Assembly (NCBI RefSeq): GCF_025947285.1
Contig: NZ_CP110008.1
Coordinates: forward strand, 434,001 to 498,000
Direction of reading: 5' to 3'
DNA length: 64,000 nt
Source of the DNA: Flavobacterium sp. N2820
Lineage (GTDB): Bacteria; Bacteroidota; Bacteroidia; Flavobacteriales; Flavobacteriaceae
The position numbers and the translations under genes were made by a program. Shown one piece after another: positions 32,450-43,855 of this stretch (position 1 is the stretch's first letter; each line of letters opens with the position of its first letter). The notes beneath the pieces were generated by a model, which searched no databases, had not been told where the DNA came from, and saw only the letters and a list, made by a program, of their open reading frames with translations.

Positions 32450-32853
32450 TGGCAACTTCAAAAGTGACTTATTTAGGTGATTTACGCACCTCTTCTATAC
32501 ATTTACAATCGGGTTCAGAAATTATTTCTGATGCACCTTTAGACAATAACGGAAAAGGGGCTGCATTTTCTCCAACCGACACTGTTGCTAACGGATTGGC
32601 AAGTTGCATGTTTACCGTTATGGGAATCAAAGCGCGTGATTTAGACGTAGATTTTTCAGGTTCTACCGCAGAAGTAACCAAAATCATGGGAACCGAACCA
32701 AGAAGAATTACAGAAATTCAAGTAACCTTCCATTTCTCTATCAATCCAGACGAAAAAACAAAAACAATTTTAGAAAGAACCGCAATGACTTGCCCTGTTT
32801 TCTATAGTTTGCATCCAGATATTAAGAAAGAGATTGTTTTTAATTGGAAGTAA
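32449..32853 (+). CDS. OsmC family protein
   Basis: A 134-residue OsmC/Ohr superfamily protein; these dimers reduce organic hydroperoxides with two cysteines or serve unknown redox roles. Both cysteine positions are present: ASCMFTVMG in the central helix and MTCPVFYSLHP near the C-terminus. Whether it acts as Ohr, OsmC or a YhfA-like branch cannot be told. Its ATG overlaps the LysM gene stop (TAATG), so translation is coupled. The small lipoprotein gene follows 12 nt later. Confidence 0.87.
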   Translation: MATSKVTYLGDLRTSSIHLQSGSEIISDAPLDNNGKGAAFSPTDTVANGLASCMFTVMGIKARDLDVDFSGSTAEVTKIMGTEPRRITEIQVTFHFSINPDEKTKTILERTAMTCPVFYSLHPDIKKEIVFNWK

Positions 32854-32865
32854 GTACTTCAATTT

Positions 32866-33282
32866 ATGAAAAAAATAATTTTAGTAAGTTTTATTTTTAC
32901 TTTTTTAATAAGTTGTGAAATTAATTCTAATTTTGAAAAAGCTAGTATTGAGAATTTATTCAAAGAATTAAAGAAAAATAGTGAGTTCGAAAGTGAATTA
33001 TCAGAAAAAATATTAGTTGAATTTCTATATAAAGTTGATATTTCAGATTTGAAAAACGGAAAGTCAATAGAAAAAGAATTTCTGTTTGAAGATATTAAAT
33101 GTAATTGTAAAGATAAATTATCAATTTCCTACAATAAAGAAAATCAAAGATTTGAGTTGAATATTTATGAAGAATTCTTTGAAGAAGATTTGGATTGGTG
33201 TCCAGAATCATCTTATTTGTTTTCTTTTAAATTTGAAAACAATAAAATTTCTGATGTTAAATTTTTACATTTAGCGGGTTAA
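32866..33282 (+). CDS. Small lipoprotein of unknown function
   Basis: A 138-residue predicted lipoprotein with signal peptide MKKIILVSFIFTFLISC (lipobox LISC, Cys17). The mature part starts with a Lys/Glu-rich helix region and ends in a beta-rich section with a Cys pair (KCNCKDK), an acidic EEFFEEDLDWCPE segment and SYLFSFKFENN. The OsmC stop is 12 nt upstream, so it may be in the same transcript, but no functional link is evident. No family recognised. Confidence 0.75.
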   Translation: MKKIILVSFIFTFLISCEINSNFEKASIENLFKELKKNSEFESELSEKILVEFLYKVDISDLKNGKSIEKEFLFEDIKCNCKDKLSISYNKENQRFELNIYEEFFEEDLDWCPESSYLFSFKFENNKISDVKFLHLAG

Positions 33283-33322
33283 AAAACAAAATGATTCCCT
33301 TTTCTTCTATCCTCTAAAAAAA

Positions 33323-33553
33323 ATGACCAACCAAGAACTCCTTGTAAAACTCGCACACACTAAAATGCCATTTGGCAAATACGAAGGCTATTACTTAATC
33401 GACCTTCCAGAGTATTATGTGGTTTGGTATGCCAATAAAGGTTTTCCAAAAGGGCAATTAGGTGAACAATTGAAGTTGGTTCACGAACTCAAGTTAAACG
33501 GCTTAGAAGAATTAGTACGAAACATCCGTAGAAACTTTCCAAAACAAAAATAA
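33323..33553 (+). CDS. DUF3820 family protein
   Basis: A 76-residue protein with the DUF3820 pattern: KMPFGKYEGYYLIDLPEYYVVWYANKG, then a short helix and a basic tail. This family of small cytoplasmic proteins is sometimes linked to quorum-sensing-regulated virulence factors in other bacteria, but function is unproven. It is placed 40 nt after the small lipoprotein gene, and upstream of the pyrG promoter. Confidence 0.82.
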   Translation: MTNQELLVKLAHTKMPFGKYEGYYLIDLPEYYVVWYANKGFPKGQLGEQLKLVHELKLNGLEELVRNIRRNFPKQK

Positions 33554-33593
33554 ATTGTTTACAATTTAATTACAAAATTGATACATCGACTAA

Positions 33594-35295
<1,702 letters not shown>

Positions 35296-35335
35296 TTGGT
35301 TCACTTAAAACGGAACACTGAACACTAATAAATAG

Positions 35336-37228
35336 ATGGAAGAAAAAAAATTAGACCTTAATTCGATTATCGGATTTGTATTAATTTCTGGAATTTTGAT
35401 TTGGATGCTTTGGTCAAATGCTCCAACACCAGAAGAATTAAAGGAAAAAGAGAAAAAAGAGCAAGTTGAAAAACAAGCCAAAGAAGTTAAAAATGTAACT
35501 TCAACGGTTGCGGCAACTCCAGTAGCAGATTCTACTAATAATGCCGCAGCACAAGCACAATTAGGTTCGTTTGGATATTCTGCAACTCTTCCGTCAGCTA
35601 CAGATGCAGTTACCGAAATCAAAAATGAAGTTTTAGCACTTAAAATTTCTAATAAAGGAGGTTATATCACTGAAGCTACTGTTTTAGGATTTGATCAATT
35701 TGAGAAAAATTCTAAAAAAGCGGTTCAAATTATCAAAGATAAAAATGCTTCTTTAGACATCGCATTAAATACAACAGATAACAGAACGTTGCACACAAAA
35801 GACATGTATTTTGAACCTAAGTTAACTACTGAAGGTAAAAATCAAGTCTTAACCCTACAGTTAAAAGCGGGTCCAGATCAGTTTTTAGAATATCGTTATG
35901 TGTTAAAACCTAACGAATATATGTTAGATTTTGCTATCCGTTCGCAAGGTTTAGAAAAAGTTGTGAATACGGCTAAACCATTAGATTTAGAATGGCAATT
36001 AAAATCATACAGAAACGAGAAAAGTATTTCGTATGAAAATCGTTATACGGAGTTGGTTTTCGAATATGAAGACGGTAAAGATGATTATTTAAACGCAGCA
36101 AAAGATTCTGAAGATGATGCAAATGATGTTTCTTATATTGCTTTCAAACAACATTTATTTACCTCTATTTTATTAACCGATACGAAGTTTAAAACAGCAA
36201 AATTCAAATCAGATAATTTAGTAGATGATGAAGAAATTGATACTGTTTTTACAAAAAATTTCACAGCACAAGTTCCTTTAGAATTTAAAAATGGTGCTTT
36301 GAATTATAACATGAATTGGTATTATGGTCCTTCAGATTATACTATCTTAAATGATTATAACAAAAATCTTGACGAAATTATGCCATTAGGTTGGGGAATT
36401 TTTGGATGGATTAACCGTTATATTTTTATCCCAGTTTTCGGATTTATTTCAGCGTTAGGTGTTGGTTACGGAATTGCAATTGTTTTATTTACGATTTTAG
36501 TGCGTATAGTAATGTCGCCAGTAACTTATAAATCATACTTGTCACAAGCAAAAATGAAAGTGTTACGTCCTGAAATCACAGAATTGAATGAAAAATTCAA
36601 GGACAATCCGATGAAGAAGCAACAAGAAACTATGAAGTTGTATTCTAAAGCTGGCGTAAATCCTATGGCAGGATGCTTACCAGCATTGATGCAAATGCCA
36701 ATTTTCTATGCGTTGTTTCAGTTCTTCCCGTCGATGTTTGATTTAAGACAAAAATCTTTCCTTTGGGCAGATGATTTATCTTCATTTGACGCGATTTATT
36801 ATTTTCCAAATGGTTTTAGTATTCCTTTTTATGGAAATCACGTGAGTTTATTCCCAATATTGGCTTCTGTAGCAATTTTCTTTTACATGAAAATGACAAC
36901 GGGTGACCAAGCGATGAGCACGCCACCACAAGAAGGTATGCCAGATATGGGTAAAATCATGAAAATTATGATTTATATTTCGCCTGTAATGATGTTATTT
37001 TTCTTTAACAATTATGCGTCAGGATTGAGTTTGTATTACTTCATTTCTAACTTAATTACCATTGGAATTATGTTGGTGATTAAAAATTACATTGTGAAAG
37101 AAGATAAGATTCACGCTCAAATTCAAGAGAATAAAACTAAAGAGAAAAAGGAAAGTAAATTCCAAAGAAAAATGCGCGAAATGATGGAGCAAGCAGAAGC
37201 TCAAAAAGCCGCACAAAAGAAAAAATAA
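35336..37228 (+). CDS. yidC: Membrane protein insertase YidC
   Basis: Inserts and folds inner-membrane proteins, alone or with SecYEG. The 630-residue product has an N-terminal membrane helix (about residues 8-25), a large periplasmic domain of the Gram-negative type (about 60-350), then the conserved core with helices from about 360: LVRIVMSPVTYKSYLSQAKM (with the conserved Arg), MAGCLPALMQMPIFYALF, and KIMKIMIYISPVMMLFFFNNYASGLSLY split over later helices. The C-terminus is Lys-rich, as expected for ribosome contact. It ends at a strong terminator. Confidence 0.95.
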   Translation: MEEKKLDLNSIIGFVLISGILIWMLWSNAPTPEELKEKEKKEQVEKQAKEVKNVTSTVAATPVADSTNNAAAQAQLGSFGYSATLPSATDAVTEIKNEVLALKISNKGGYITEATVLGFDQFEKNSKKAVQIIKDKNASLDIALNTTDNRTLHTKDMYFEPKLTTEGKNQVLTLQLKAGPDQFLEYRYVLKPNEYMLDFAIRSQGLEKVVNTAKPLDLEWQLKSYRNEKSISYENRYTELVFEYEDGKDDYLNAAKDSEDDANDVSYIAFKQHLFTSILLTDTKFKTAKFKSDNLVDDEEIDTVFTKNFTAQVPLEFKNGALNYNMNWYYGPSDYTILNDYNKNLDEIMPLGWGIFGWINRYIFIPVFGFISALGVGYGIAIVLFTILVRIVMSPVTYKSYLSQAKMKVLRPEITELNEKFKDNPMKKQQETMKLYSKAGVNPMAGCLPALMQMPIFYALFQFFPSMFDLRQKSFLWADDLSSFDAIYYFPNGFSIPFYGNHVSLFPILASVAIFFYMKMTTGDQAMSTPPQEGMPDMGKIMKIMIYISPVMMLFFFNNYASGLSLYYFISNLITIGIMLVIKNYIVKEDKIHAQIQENKTKEKKESKFQRKMREMMEQAEAQKAAQKKK

Positions 37229-37243
37229 ATTTTATCTTAATAC

Positions 37244-37269
37244 AAACCCTGTCTGCACCGACAGGGTTT
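37244..37269 (+). terminator. Rho-independent terminator of yidC
   Basis: AAACCCTGTC (37244-37253) pairs with GACAGGGTTT (37260-37269), with a T-run after it. Confidence 0.92.
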
Positions 37270-37286
37270 CTTTTTTTATAATAGTA

Positions 37287-38087
37287 ATGAAAATAGCGAT
37301 TATCGGATTTGGTAATATGGGACAAACCTATGCCAATAGTTTTATGAGTTCGGGATTTGTAGGAGTTTCAGATATTTTAATTTTGAATAAAACCAAAATT
37401 GAAGAAAAGAATAGTTTTGGAATTGATATTGCGAATTTTTATACCGAACCAAATCCTCTAATTTTTGAATCTGACATTTTGATTTTGGCTGTAAAACCAC
37501 AAGATTTCAAACAATTAGCTTCTGAAATAAAAGCGTTTTTAAATCCAGAGCATGTGGTGTTGTCAGTCATGGCTGGAATTTCAATTGAAATGATGCAAAA
37601 AGCATTAAACGTCACTAAAATTGTGCGTTCAATGCCAAACATACCAACACAAATAGGTGAGGGAATGACTGTTTTTTGTGCATCAAATTCAGTTGACAGA
37701 AAAGAACTTTTTATTGTTCAAAATTTAATCAATACCACTGGAAAATCGATTTATATTGAAAAAGAAGTAATGCTTAATGCTGCAACAGCGGTTTCAGGAA
37801 GCGGACCAGCTTATGTGTTTTATTTCATGAAAGCAATGATTCAAAGCGCAATTCAATTAGGTTTTTCACCATCAGAAGCTGAGTTTTTGGTTAGCCAAAC
37901 ATTTTCAGGTGCTGTTCAATTGCAAAATAGAAGTAAGTTATCTAATGAAGATTGGATCCAGCGCGTTGCTTCAAAAGGAGGAACAACGGAAGCGGCATTA
38001 TCAATTTTTAAATCTTTTGAAATGACAGAAATTGTGGTTAAAGCTATCGAATCTGCAAATAAAAGAGCTTTTGAATTAGGAAAATAA
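37287..38087 (+). CDS. proC: Pyrroline-5-carboxylate reductase
   Basis: Last step of proline synthesis, NADPH-dependent reduction of pyrroline-5-carboxylate. The Rossmann dinucleotide loop MKIAIIGFGNMGQTYANS opens the protein; VRSMPNIPTQIGEG and the family signature AVSGSGPAYVFYFMKAM with GGTTEAALSIF follow. Length is 266 residues, normal. It is a single gene between two terminators. Confidence 0.95.
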   Translation: MKIAIIGFGNMGQTYANSFMSSGFVGVSDILILNKTKIEEKNSFGIDIANFYTEPNPLIFESDILILAVKPQDFKQLASEIKAFLNPEHVVLSVMAGISIEMMQKALNVTKIVRSMPNIPTQIGEGMTVFCASNSVDRKELFIVQNLINTTGKSIYIEKEVMLNAATAVSGSGPAYVFYFMKAMIQSAIQLGFSPSEAEFLVSQTFSGAVQLQNRSKLSNEDWIQRVASKGGTTEAALSIFKSFEMTEIVVKAIESANKRAFELGK

Positions 38088-38116
38088 AAAACGCCTACTA
38101 TTATGTAGGCGTTTTT
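38087..38116. terminator. Bidirectional rho-independent terminator
   Basis: AAAAACGCCTAC (38087-38098) pairs with GTAGGCGTTTTT (38105-38116), between convergent proC and the fasciclin gene. Confidence 0.92.
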
Positions 38117-38143
38117 ATCATAGCAATTTTATATAAACAAACC

Positions 38144-39094
38144 TTAATTTAAATTTGGTAATATAATATTATCTAAAACATGAATTACACCATTTGAAGC
38201 TTGAACGTCAACAGCAACAATATTTGTTTGTCTCATAGCTTCATCAGTAATTACAGTACCAGATACGGTAAATGTTCCAGTTTCATAAGTTGTTATAGGA
38301 CCTGTTGGAATAGCATTCGACAACACGTTAGCTCCAGCAACAACATGGTAACTTAAAACTGCAGTTAATTGCGCTGATGTTAAACTTGCTAAAGTTCCTG
38401 GGTTTTCGGTTTCAAATGTTGTAAAAGCTGTATTTGATGGGGCAAAAACGGTAAAAGGAGAACCAGCACTACCAGATAATATACCTACAAAATCAGGTTG
38501 ACCAGCGCTAGTTAAAGCGCCTACTAAACTTGAGAAATTTGGATTAGCTGTTGCGTGTGTAACTACAGTTGGTAGTCCAATAACAGCATTAACAATATGA
38601 ACCACTCCATTAGATGCAACAACATCAGCTGTACTAACACTTGAAACACCATTTAAGCGAACACCAGAAGCTGTATTTACAAACATGCTCAATGTATTTG
38701 TTGATGAAGCACTTCCTTTGGCAAGCGTTTTGATATACCCTGTAGAAAGACCTGTTGATAAATTAGTTCCATTAACAACATGATTCAATAGGATTTCTTT
38801 TAAAGCAGCAGTTGGTACGGCATCAAGATTAGCAAAACCATTTGCGGATAAAAATGCGGTAAAAGCAGCATTTGTAGGAGCAAATACAGTGTAAGGACCA
38901 CTCTGATCGAGCGTTTCAACTAAATCGGTTCTTTCAAGCGCATCTACAAGAATTGATAAATCGGGTGTTCTTGAAGCAATTGCAGCAATTGAATTATTTT
39001 CGTTAGTTGTTCCGTCATCATCAGAACATGAAAACATAATAGTAGAAGTTACTACTATTAAACTTAATTTGATTAATTTTGCAAAGTTTTTCAT
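38144..39094 (-). CDS. Fasciclin (FAS1) domain lipoprotein with two FAS1 domains
   Basis: A 316-residue predicted lipoprotein (signal ending TIMFSC, lipobox MFSC) followed by two FAS1 domains at about residues 33-170 and 175-314. Each has the two FAS1 blocks: TVFAPTNAAFTAFL ... ILLNHVVNG and TVFAPSNTAFTTFE ... VLSYHVVAG, both ending in NGVVHIVNAVI or NGVIHVLDNII. FAS1 domains mediate adhesion to carbohydrate or proteins, so it is probably a surface or periplasmic adhesion protein. A -7 box lies at 39120-39127. Confidence 0.9.
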   Translation of the reverse strand: MKNFAKLIKLSLIVVTSTIMFSCSDDDGTTNENNSIAAIASRTPDLSILVDALERTDLVETLDQSGPYTVFAPTNAAFTAFLSANGFANLDAVPTAALKEILLNHVVNGTNLSTGLSTGYIKTLAKGSASSTNTLSMFVNTASGVRLNGVSSVSTADVVASNGVVHIVNAVIGLPTVVTHATANPNFSSLVGALTSAGQPDFVGILSGSAGSPFTVFAPSNTAFTTFETENPGTLASLTSAQLTAVLSYHVVAGANVLSNAIPTGPITTYETGTFTVSGTVITDEAMRQTNIVAVDVQASNGVIHVLDNIILPNLN

Positions 39095-39119
39095 AGGGAA
39101 TTTGTTTTTTTTGTTTAAC

Positions 39120-39127
39120 CAAAATTA
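39120..39127 (-). promoter_or_regulatory. -7 promoter box for the fasciclin gene
   Basis: Minus-strand TAATTTTG, 25 nt before the start codon at 39094. Confidence 0.5.
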
Positions 39128-39320
39128 AAAAAGATTAAACAAATAAAAAAATGTTAGAACGTGTTTTGCAGTATATTTAACGCATATTTATTTTTTGTTT
39201 AATATTTAAAAAAAACAAACTATTGATTTTGTTAAGTATTTGATAATTAGTGAATAATAAAAATTAAACAATATATAAAATGAAACAAATTGTTGTCCTT
39301 TTTTTGATTTTAAATTCTTT

Positions 39321-40043
39321 TTGGGTTTTTGTCAAGACAAAATCAATCAGTTAGATGAACAAGGAAATCGCCATGGATTGTGGAAAGGAATGCACAAAGA
39401 ATCAAACCGCCCAAGATATGAAGGTACTTTTAATCACGGCAAAGAAACGGGTGTTTTTAAATATTTTGACGATACTAAAGCTGGAACTGTAATTGCTACC
39501 CGAGATTTTTCAAAAGGTGATGGTTCTTGTTATGTTATTTTTTATGATCAAAAAGGAAATAAAGTAAGTGAAGGAAAGTTGGTTGATAAAATTTCGGATG
39601 GAACCTGGAAATACTATCATTTCCAATCAACACAATTAATGACTATTGAATTTTATAAAGAGGGAAAATTAGAAGGAAATAGAAAAGTTTTTTATAAAGA
39701 TGGAACAGTAGCTGAAGACACTAATTACAAAGCTGGTATTAAAGAAGGAATTGCTAAAACCTATTCTGATAAAGGAAAATTAATTGATGAGCATATTTAT
39801 AAAAATGGACAATATAATGGATTAGCTTCTTATTATGATGGCAACGGAAATAAAATGTATGAAGGAAATTATGATAATGGAAAACGCGTTGGAAATTGGA
39901 AATTTTTTGAAAATAACAAAGTTATTAAAGAAGTTAAAGCTATTAAATTCAGTAAAGAACTAATCAAATACGAACAACGCTATACTGAAAAAGTTTCGAA
40001 AACATTTGAGCAAGTAAAAAAAGAACAAGAGAAAGGAAAATAA
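39321..40043 (+). CDS. YwqK-type (MORN-like) repeat protein with an apparent frameshift in the signal peptide
   Basis: The body has repeats of the pattern G-x-W-K-Y-[YF] with nearby GxxxG, as in the YwqK family (often named antitoxin); about six units run from HGLWKG to [13 protein letters not shown] 39280 encodes a good signal peptide ([17 protein letters not shown]) but in a frame that stops at 39352-39354. The body is in another frame, open only from TTG 39321. Adding one base in 39318-39330 would join them as ..[13 protein letters not shown]. So either a 1-nt deletion or a sequencing error inactivates export, or the gene is read from TTG without a signal peptide. Its stop is 2 nt before mnmA. 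Confidence 0.72.
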   Translation: MGFCQDKINQLDEQGNRHGLWKGMHKESNRPRYEGTFNHGKETGVFKYFDDTKAGTVIATRDFSKGDGSCYVIFYDQKGNKVSEGKLVDKISDGTWKYYHFQSTQLMTIEFYKEGKLEGNRKVFYKDGTVAEDTNYKAGIKEGIAKTYSDKGKLIDEHIYKNGQYNGLASYYDGNGNKMYEGNYDNGKRVGNWKFFENNKVIKEVKAIKFSKELIKYEQRYTEKVSKTFEQVKKEQEKGK

Positions 40044-40045
40044 TT

Positions 40046-41233
40046 ATGAAGAGAGTTGTTGTTGGGCTTTCAGGTGGGGTAGACTCTAGTGTTGCAGCTT
40101 ATTTATTAAAAGAACAAGGCTACGAAGTAATTGGTCTTTTTATGAAAAATTGGCACGATGATTCAGTTACCATTTCAAACGAATGTCCTTGGTTAGAAGA
40201 TAGTAATGATGCGCTTTTAGTTGCTGAAAAATTAGGTATTCCTTTTCAAACAGTAGATTTATCAGAACAATACAAAGAAAAAATTGTCGATTATATGTTC
40301 AACGAATACGAAAAGGGAAGAACACCAAATCCCGACGTATTGTGTAACAGAGAAATCAAGTTTGATGTTTTTATGAAAATTGCGCTTTCGCTAGGTGCAG
40401 ATTATGTAGCAACTGGACACTATTGTCGTAAAGGAACCATTGAAAAAGACGGAAAAGAATTTTTTCAATTATTAGCAGGAAAAGACGATAACAAAGATCA
40501 ATCGTATTTTTTATGTCAATTATCACAAGAACAATTGGCAAAAGCTTTATTTCCAATTGGCGAATTAACAAAACCTGAAGTTCGTGAAATTGCTATAAAA
40601 TTAGATTTAATCACAGCCGAAAAAAAAGATTCTCAAGGACTTTGTTTCATCGGAAAAGTGCGTTTACCTGAATTCTTACAACAAAAATTGCAACCAAAAG
40701 AAGGAATTATTGTTGAAATTCCTTCAGAAGCAACAATATTTACTCAAGAAAAGCCACAATTCGATTCAGAAGAAGAAGCTTTTGCTTTTGAAGCCAAACG
40801 AATTGATTATTTAAAAGTGCCAGGAAAAGTGGTTGGAAAGCACCAAGGAGCTCACTATTTTACAAAAGGACAACGAAAAGGGTTAAATGTTGGTGGCACA
40901 AAAGAGCCATTATTTATTATTGAAACTGATGTAGATAAAAATATTATTTATACCGGCCAAGGTAATAATCATCCAGGATTATTCAAAAAAGCATTGTTCA
41001 TTGCAAACGAAGAGATTCACTGGATTCGTAAAGATTTAGCCTTAAAAGTGGGTGAAAAAATGGATGTCATGGCTAGAATTCGCTATCGTCAACCCTTACA
41101 AAAAGCAACTTTACACCAGTTTGAAGACGGAATGTATGTTGTGTTTGAAAAACCGCAATCTGCCATTACAGAAGGACAATTTGTGGCATGGCATCATAAC
41201 GATGAAATTTTAGGAAGTGGAGTTATTGCTTAA
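40046..41233 (+). CDS. mnmA: tRNA 2-thiouridine synthase
   Basis: Adds sulfur to the wobble uridine (s2U34) of Lys, Glu and Gln tRNAs. The PP-loop [11 protein letters not shown] is at residues 8-18. The two catalytic cysteines are C100 ([12 protein letters not shown]) and C200 (GLCFIGK), spaced as in E. coli MnmA. The C-terminus has the two beta-barrel domains. The 395-residue length is slightly longer than E. coli. It starts 2 nt after the YwqK-type gene. A cysteine desulfurase that could feed it sulfur is at 6427-7548. Confidence 0.95.
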   Translation: MKRVVVGLSGGVDSSVAAYLLKEQGYEVIGLFMKNWHDDSVTISNECPWLEDSNDALLVAEKLGIPFQTVDLSEQYKEKIVDYMFNEYEKGRTPNPDVLCNREIKFDVFMKIALSLGADYVATGHYCRKGTIEKDGKEFFQLLAGKDDNKDQSYFLCQLSQEQLAKALFPIGELTKPEVREIAIKLDLITAEKKDSQGLCFIGKVRLPEFLQQKLQPKEGIIVEIPSEATIFTQEKPQFDSEEEAFAFEAKRIDYLKVPGKVVGKHQGAHYFTKGQRKGLNVGGTKEPLFIIETDVDKNIIYTGQGNNHPGLFKKALFIANEEIHWIRKDLALKVGEKMDVMARIRYRQPLQKATLHQFEDGMYVVFEKPQSAITEGQFVAWHHNDEILGSGVIA

Positions 41234-41238
41234 AAAAG

Positions 41239-41271
41239 TTGTAATATCTTCATTAAAAATGATTATTTTTG
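41239..41271 (+). promoter_or_regulatory. Promoter of the subtilase gene
   Basis: TTG (41239-41241), 22-nt spacer, TATTTTTG (41264-41271), 16 nt before ATG 41288. Confidence 0.55.
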
Positions 41272-41287
41272 ATAAAATTCTTAAGCT

Positions 41288-42898
41288 ATGAAGAAAACGT
41301 TACTTTTACTATTGCTTGCTTTTAATCTTGGGTTTTCTCAAGAAGATGCTTGGGTTTATTTTACCGACAAACCTGATGCGGCTACTTTTTTAGCCAATCC
41401 ATTGACCATGTTAACGCAACGTTCTTTGGACAGAAGAACTGCACAAGGAATTGCTTTAAACAATACCGATGTGCCAATTGCTCAAATCTATATTGATCAA
41501 GTAACTGCTTCAACAGGAATTACAGTTATGGCAAAATCAAAATGGCTGAATGCGCTTCACGTAAGAGGAACACAAACAGACATACAAGCATTAACAAATT
41601 TGTCTTTCGTGAGTTCAATTGAATTTGCAAATCAGGCATTAAATACTAAAATTGGACAACCCAAAGCTTCAGATTTTTCTGCAATAAATAAAAATATGAA
41701 TGTTGAAGTTACTTTCAATTACGGAACTTCAGCAAATCAGATTCAAATGTTAAACGGACATTTGTTGCACCAACAAGATTTTACAGGAGCTGGGAAAATC
41801 ATAGCCGTTTTAGATTCTGGTTTTCAAAATGTAAATGTTGCCGCACCTTTTCAACGATTATTTACCAACAATTTGATTTTAGGCGGATACAATTACGTGA
41901 ATCAAAGCACAAACGTTTATGCTTTACACAATCACGGAACTATGGTGCTTTCTTGTATGGGAGGTTATGTAGATGGACAATTAGTAGGAACAGCTCCTGA
42001 TGCTCAATATTATTTATTTGTTACAGAAGATGTTGCAGCTGAAAATCCAGTTGAAGAAAGCTATTGGGTAGAAGCAGCCGAAGAAGCAGATAGGTTAGGA
42101 GTAGATGTAATTACTTCCTCTTTAGGGTATTTTGGTTACGATAATCCAAATTATAGTCACACTTATAGTCAAATGACAGGAAACCAAGCTTTTGCTTCAA
42201 GAGGTGCAAATATTGCATTTTCTAAAGGAATTGTTGTAATTGCAAGCGCAGGAAACTCTGGAGCAACAGCAGATCCATACGTTGGTGTTCCAGCAGAAGC
42301 TACAAATGTATTAGCGATTGGAGCTGTTAGAAATGATGAAGTTTACGCAACATTTAGTTCTATAGGACCTTCTTTTGATGGACGAGTAAAACCTGATGTC
42401 ATGGCTCAAGGGCAAGCGTCAGTTGTATCAAACACAAGCGGAACAATTGTTACTGCAAATGGGACATCATTTTCTGGTCCAATTATGGCTGGAATGATTA
42501 CAAGTTTTTGGTCAGCAGTTCCTAATTTAACAGCAGCTGATGTTGTGCAATTTGTAAAAGAATCTTCAGATAGATTTACATTGCCTACAAATCAATATGG
42601 TTATGGAATTCCTGATTTTCAATTGGCTTTAACGAACGCATTAAGTTCAGAATCATTTGAAAACGAAGTGTTTTTAATTTATCCAAATCCAGTAAATAAC
42701 TCAATTTTTGTCAAGGTACCTGATCAAGCTGTGAATTCAGTTTTACATTTATATAATAATTTAGGACAAAAAGTTCAAGAATTTAAAATTACAGGAACAA
42801 TTCAAAAAATAAATGTTGAAAATTTAGCTTCTGGAATGTATTTCTATGAACTTTCAACTCAAAATAAAACGCTTCAAGGAAAATTATTGAAATTATAA
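41288..42898 (+). CDS. Secreted subtilisin-like protease (S8) with type IX secretion sorting domain
   Basis: A 536-residue exported protease. Signal peptide (ending LGFSQ), a prodomain, then the S8 domain with the catalytic triad D176 (AVLDSGF), H216 (HNHGTMV) and S394 (GTSFSGP); an N-containing oxyanion region is SAGNSG. The C-terminal 75 residues are a type A T9SS sorting domain: YPNPVNNSIFVKV, a Gly-Gln segment, then the closing GMYFYELSTQN with basic tail KLLKL. It is therefore secreted through the outer membrane by the gliding-linked type IX system, which supports the Bacteroidota assignment. The next gene starts directly after the stop codon. Confidence 0.95.
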   Translation: MKKTLLLLLLAFNLGFSQEDAWVYFTDKPDAATFLANPLTMLTQRSLDRRTAQGIALNNTDVPIAQIYIDQVTASTGITVMAKSKWLNALHVRGTQTDIQALTNLSFVSSIEFANQALNTKIGQPKASDFSAINKNMNVEVTFNYGTSANQIQMLNGHLLHQQDFTGAGKIIAVLDSGFQNVNVAAPFQRLFTNNLILGGYNYVNQSTNVYALHNHGTMVLSCMGGYVDGQLVGTAPDAQYYLFVTEDVAAENPVEESYWVEAAEEADRLGVDVITSSLGYFGYDNPNYSHTYSQMTGNQAFASRGANIAFSKGIVVIASAGNSGATADPYVGVPAEATNVLAIGAVRNDEVYATFSSIGPSFDGRVKPDVMAQGQASVVSNTSGTIVTANGTSFSGPIMAGMITSFWSAVPNLTAADVVQFVKESSDRFTLPTNQYGYGIPDFQLALTNALSSESFENEVFLIYPNPVNNSIFVKVPDQAVNSVLHLYNNLGQKVQEFKITGTIQKINVENLASGMYFYELSTQNKTLQGKLLKL

Positions 42899-43843
42899 AT
42901 GAATAAAATCACGCAACTTTTCAACATAAAATACCCAATTATTCAAGGTGGAATGATTTGGAATAGTGGATATAAATTAGCAAGTGCAGTAAGTAATGCT
43001 GGCGGTTTAGGTTTAATAGGAGCAGGATCAATGTATCCAGAAGTCTTAAGAGAACACATTCAAAAATGTAAAAAAGCTACTGATAAACCTTTCGGAGTTA
43101 ATGTACCAATGTTGTATCCAAACATTGAAGAAATCATGCAAATTCTGAAAGAAGAAGGCGTAAAAATTGTTTTTACTTCGGCAGGAAATCCAAAAACTTG
43201 GACCCCTTTTTTAAAAGAAAATGGCATAACTGTTGTACATGTAGTAAGCAGTTCAAAGTTTGCCTTAAAAGCACAAGAAGCGGGTGTTGATGCTGTTGTT
43301 GCTGAAGGTTTTGAAGCGGGAGGACACAATGGAAGAGAAGAAACTACTACATTGACACTAATTCCTATGGTACGTGAGCAAATTTCAATTCCGTTAATAG
43401 CAGCTGGTGGAATTGCAACGGGCAGAGGAATGCTTGCAGCCATGACATTAGGTGCAGATGGCGTTCAAATGGGAAGTCGTTTTGCTGCTTCAACTGAAAG
43501 TTCTGCGCATGATGAATTTAAAAGAACAATCGTTGAAACGGGTGAAGGTGATACACAATTGACTTTGAAAGAGTTAGCTCCTGTTCGATTGATTAAAAAT
43601 AAATTTTACAACGATGTTCAGGAACTTTATGCAAAATGCCCATCAAAAGAAGATTTGGTTGAATTATTAGGAAAAAGAAGAGCAAAACGAGGTATGTTTG
43701 AAGGGGATTTAATCGAAGGCGAATTAGAAATAGGTCAAATTGCAGGTTTAATTCACGATATTTTGCCTGTTGAAACTATTGTTGATAATATAATGACCGA
43801 ATTTATCGTTGCTAAAAATGAGGTGACTACCTTTGAATTTTAA
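42899..43843 (+). CDS. Nitronate monooxygenase-like flavoenzyme
   Basis: A 314-residue FMN TIM-barrel protein of the NMO/2-nitropropane dioxygenase family; FabK-type enoyl-ACP reductases share the fold. Landmarks are YPIIQGGMIW, SAVSNAGGLGLIGAGS, EGFEAGGHNG (the flavin-proximal His), LIAAGGIATGRG and ADGVQMGSRFAAS. Members oxidise nitronates or act as quinone or enoyl reductases; which applies here is not readable. It starts at the base right after the subtilase stop codon, so it shares the transcript, although function differs. Confidence 0.9.
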   Translation: MNKITQLFNIKYPIIQGGMIWNSGYKLASAVSNAGGLGLIGAGSMYPEVLREHIQKCKKATDKPFGVNVPMLYPNIEEIMQILKEEGVKIVFTSAGNPKTWTPFLKENGITVVHVVSSSKFALKAQEAGVDAVVAEGFEAGGHNGREETTTLTLIPMVREQISIPLIAAGGIATGRGMLAAMTLGADGVQMGSRFAASTESSAHDEFKRTIVETGEGDTQLTLKELAPVRLIKNKFYNDVQELYAKCPSKEDLVELLGKRRAKRGMFEGDLIEGELEIGQIAGLIHDILPVETIVDNIMTEFIVAKNEVTTFEF

Positions 43844-43855
43844 AATATTAATCAA

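Noticed and set aside
39299..39306. Programmed -1 frameshift at the T7-G run of the YwqK-type gene
   Set aside because: T-TTT-TTG fits a slippery heptamer, but shifting there would put Asp and Lys in the signal peptide core. A lost base nearer 39318-39330 keeps it hydrophobic, so a mutation or sequencing error is simpler.
39321..40043. Toxin-antitoxin system
   Set aside because: YwqK-like repeat proteins are often named antitoxin, but there is no toxin-like gene nearby: the neighbours are mnmA and a fasciclin lipoprotein.
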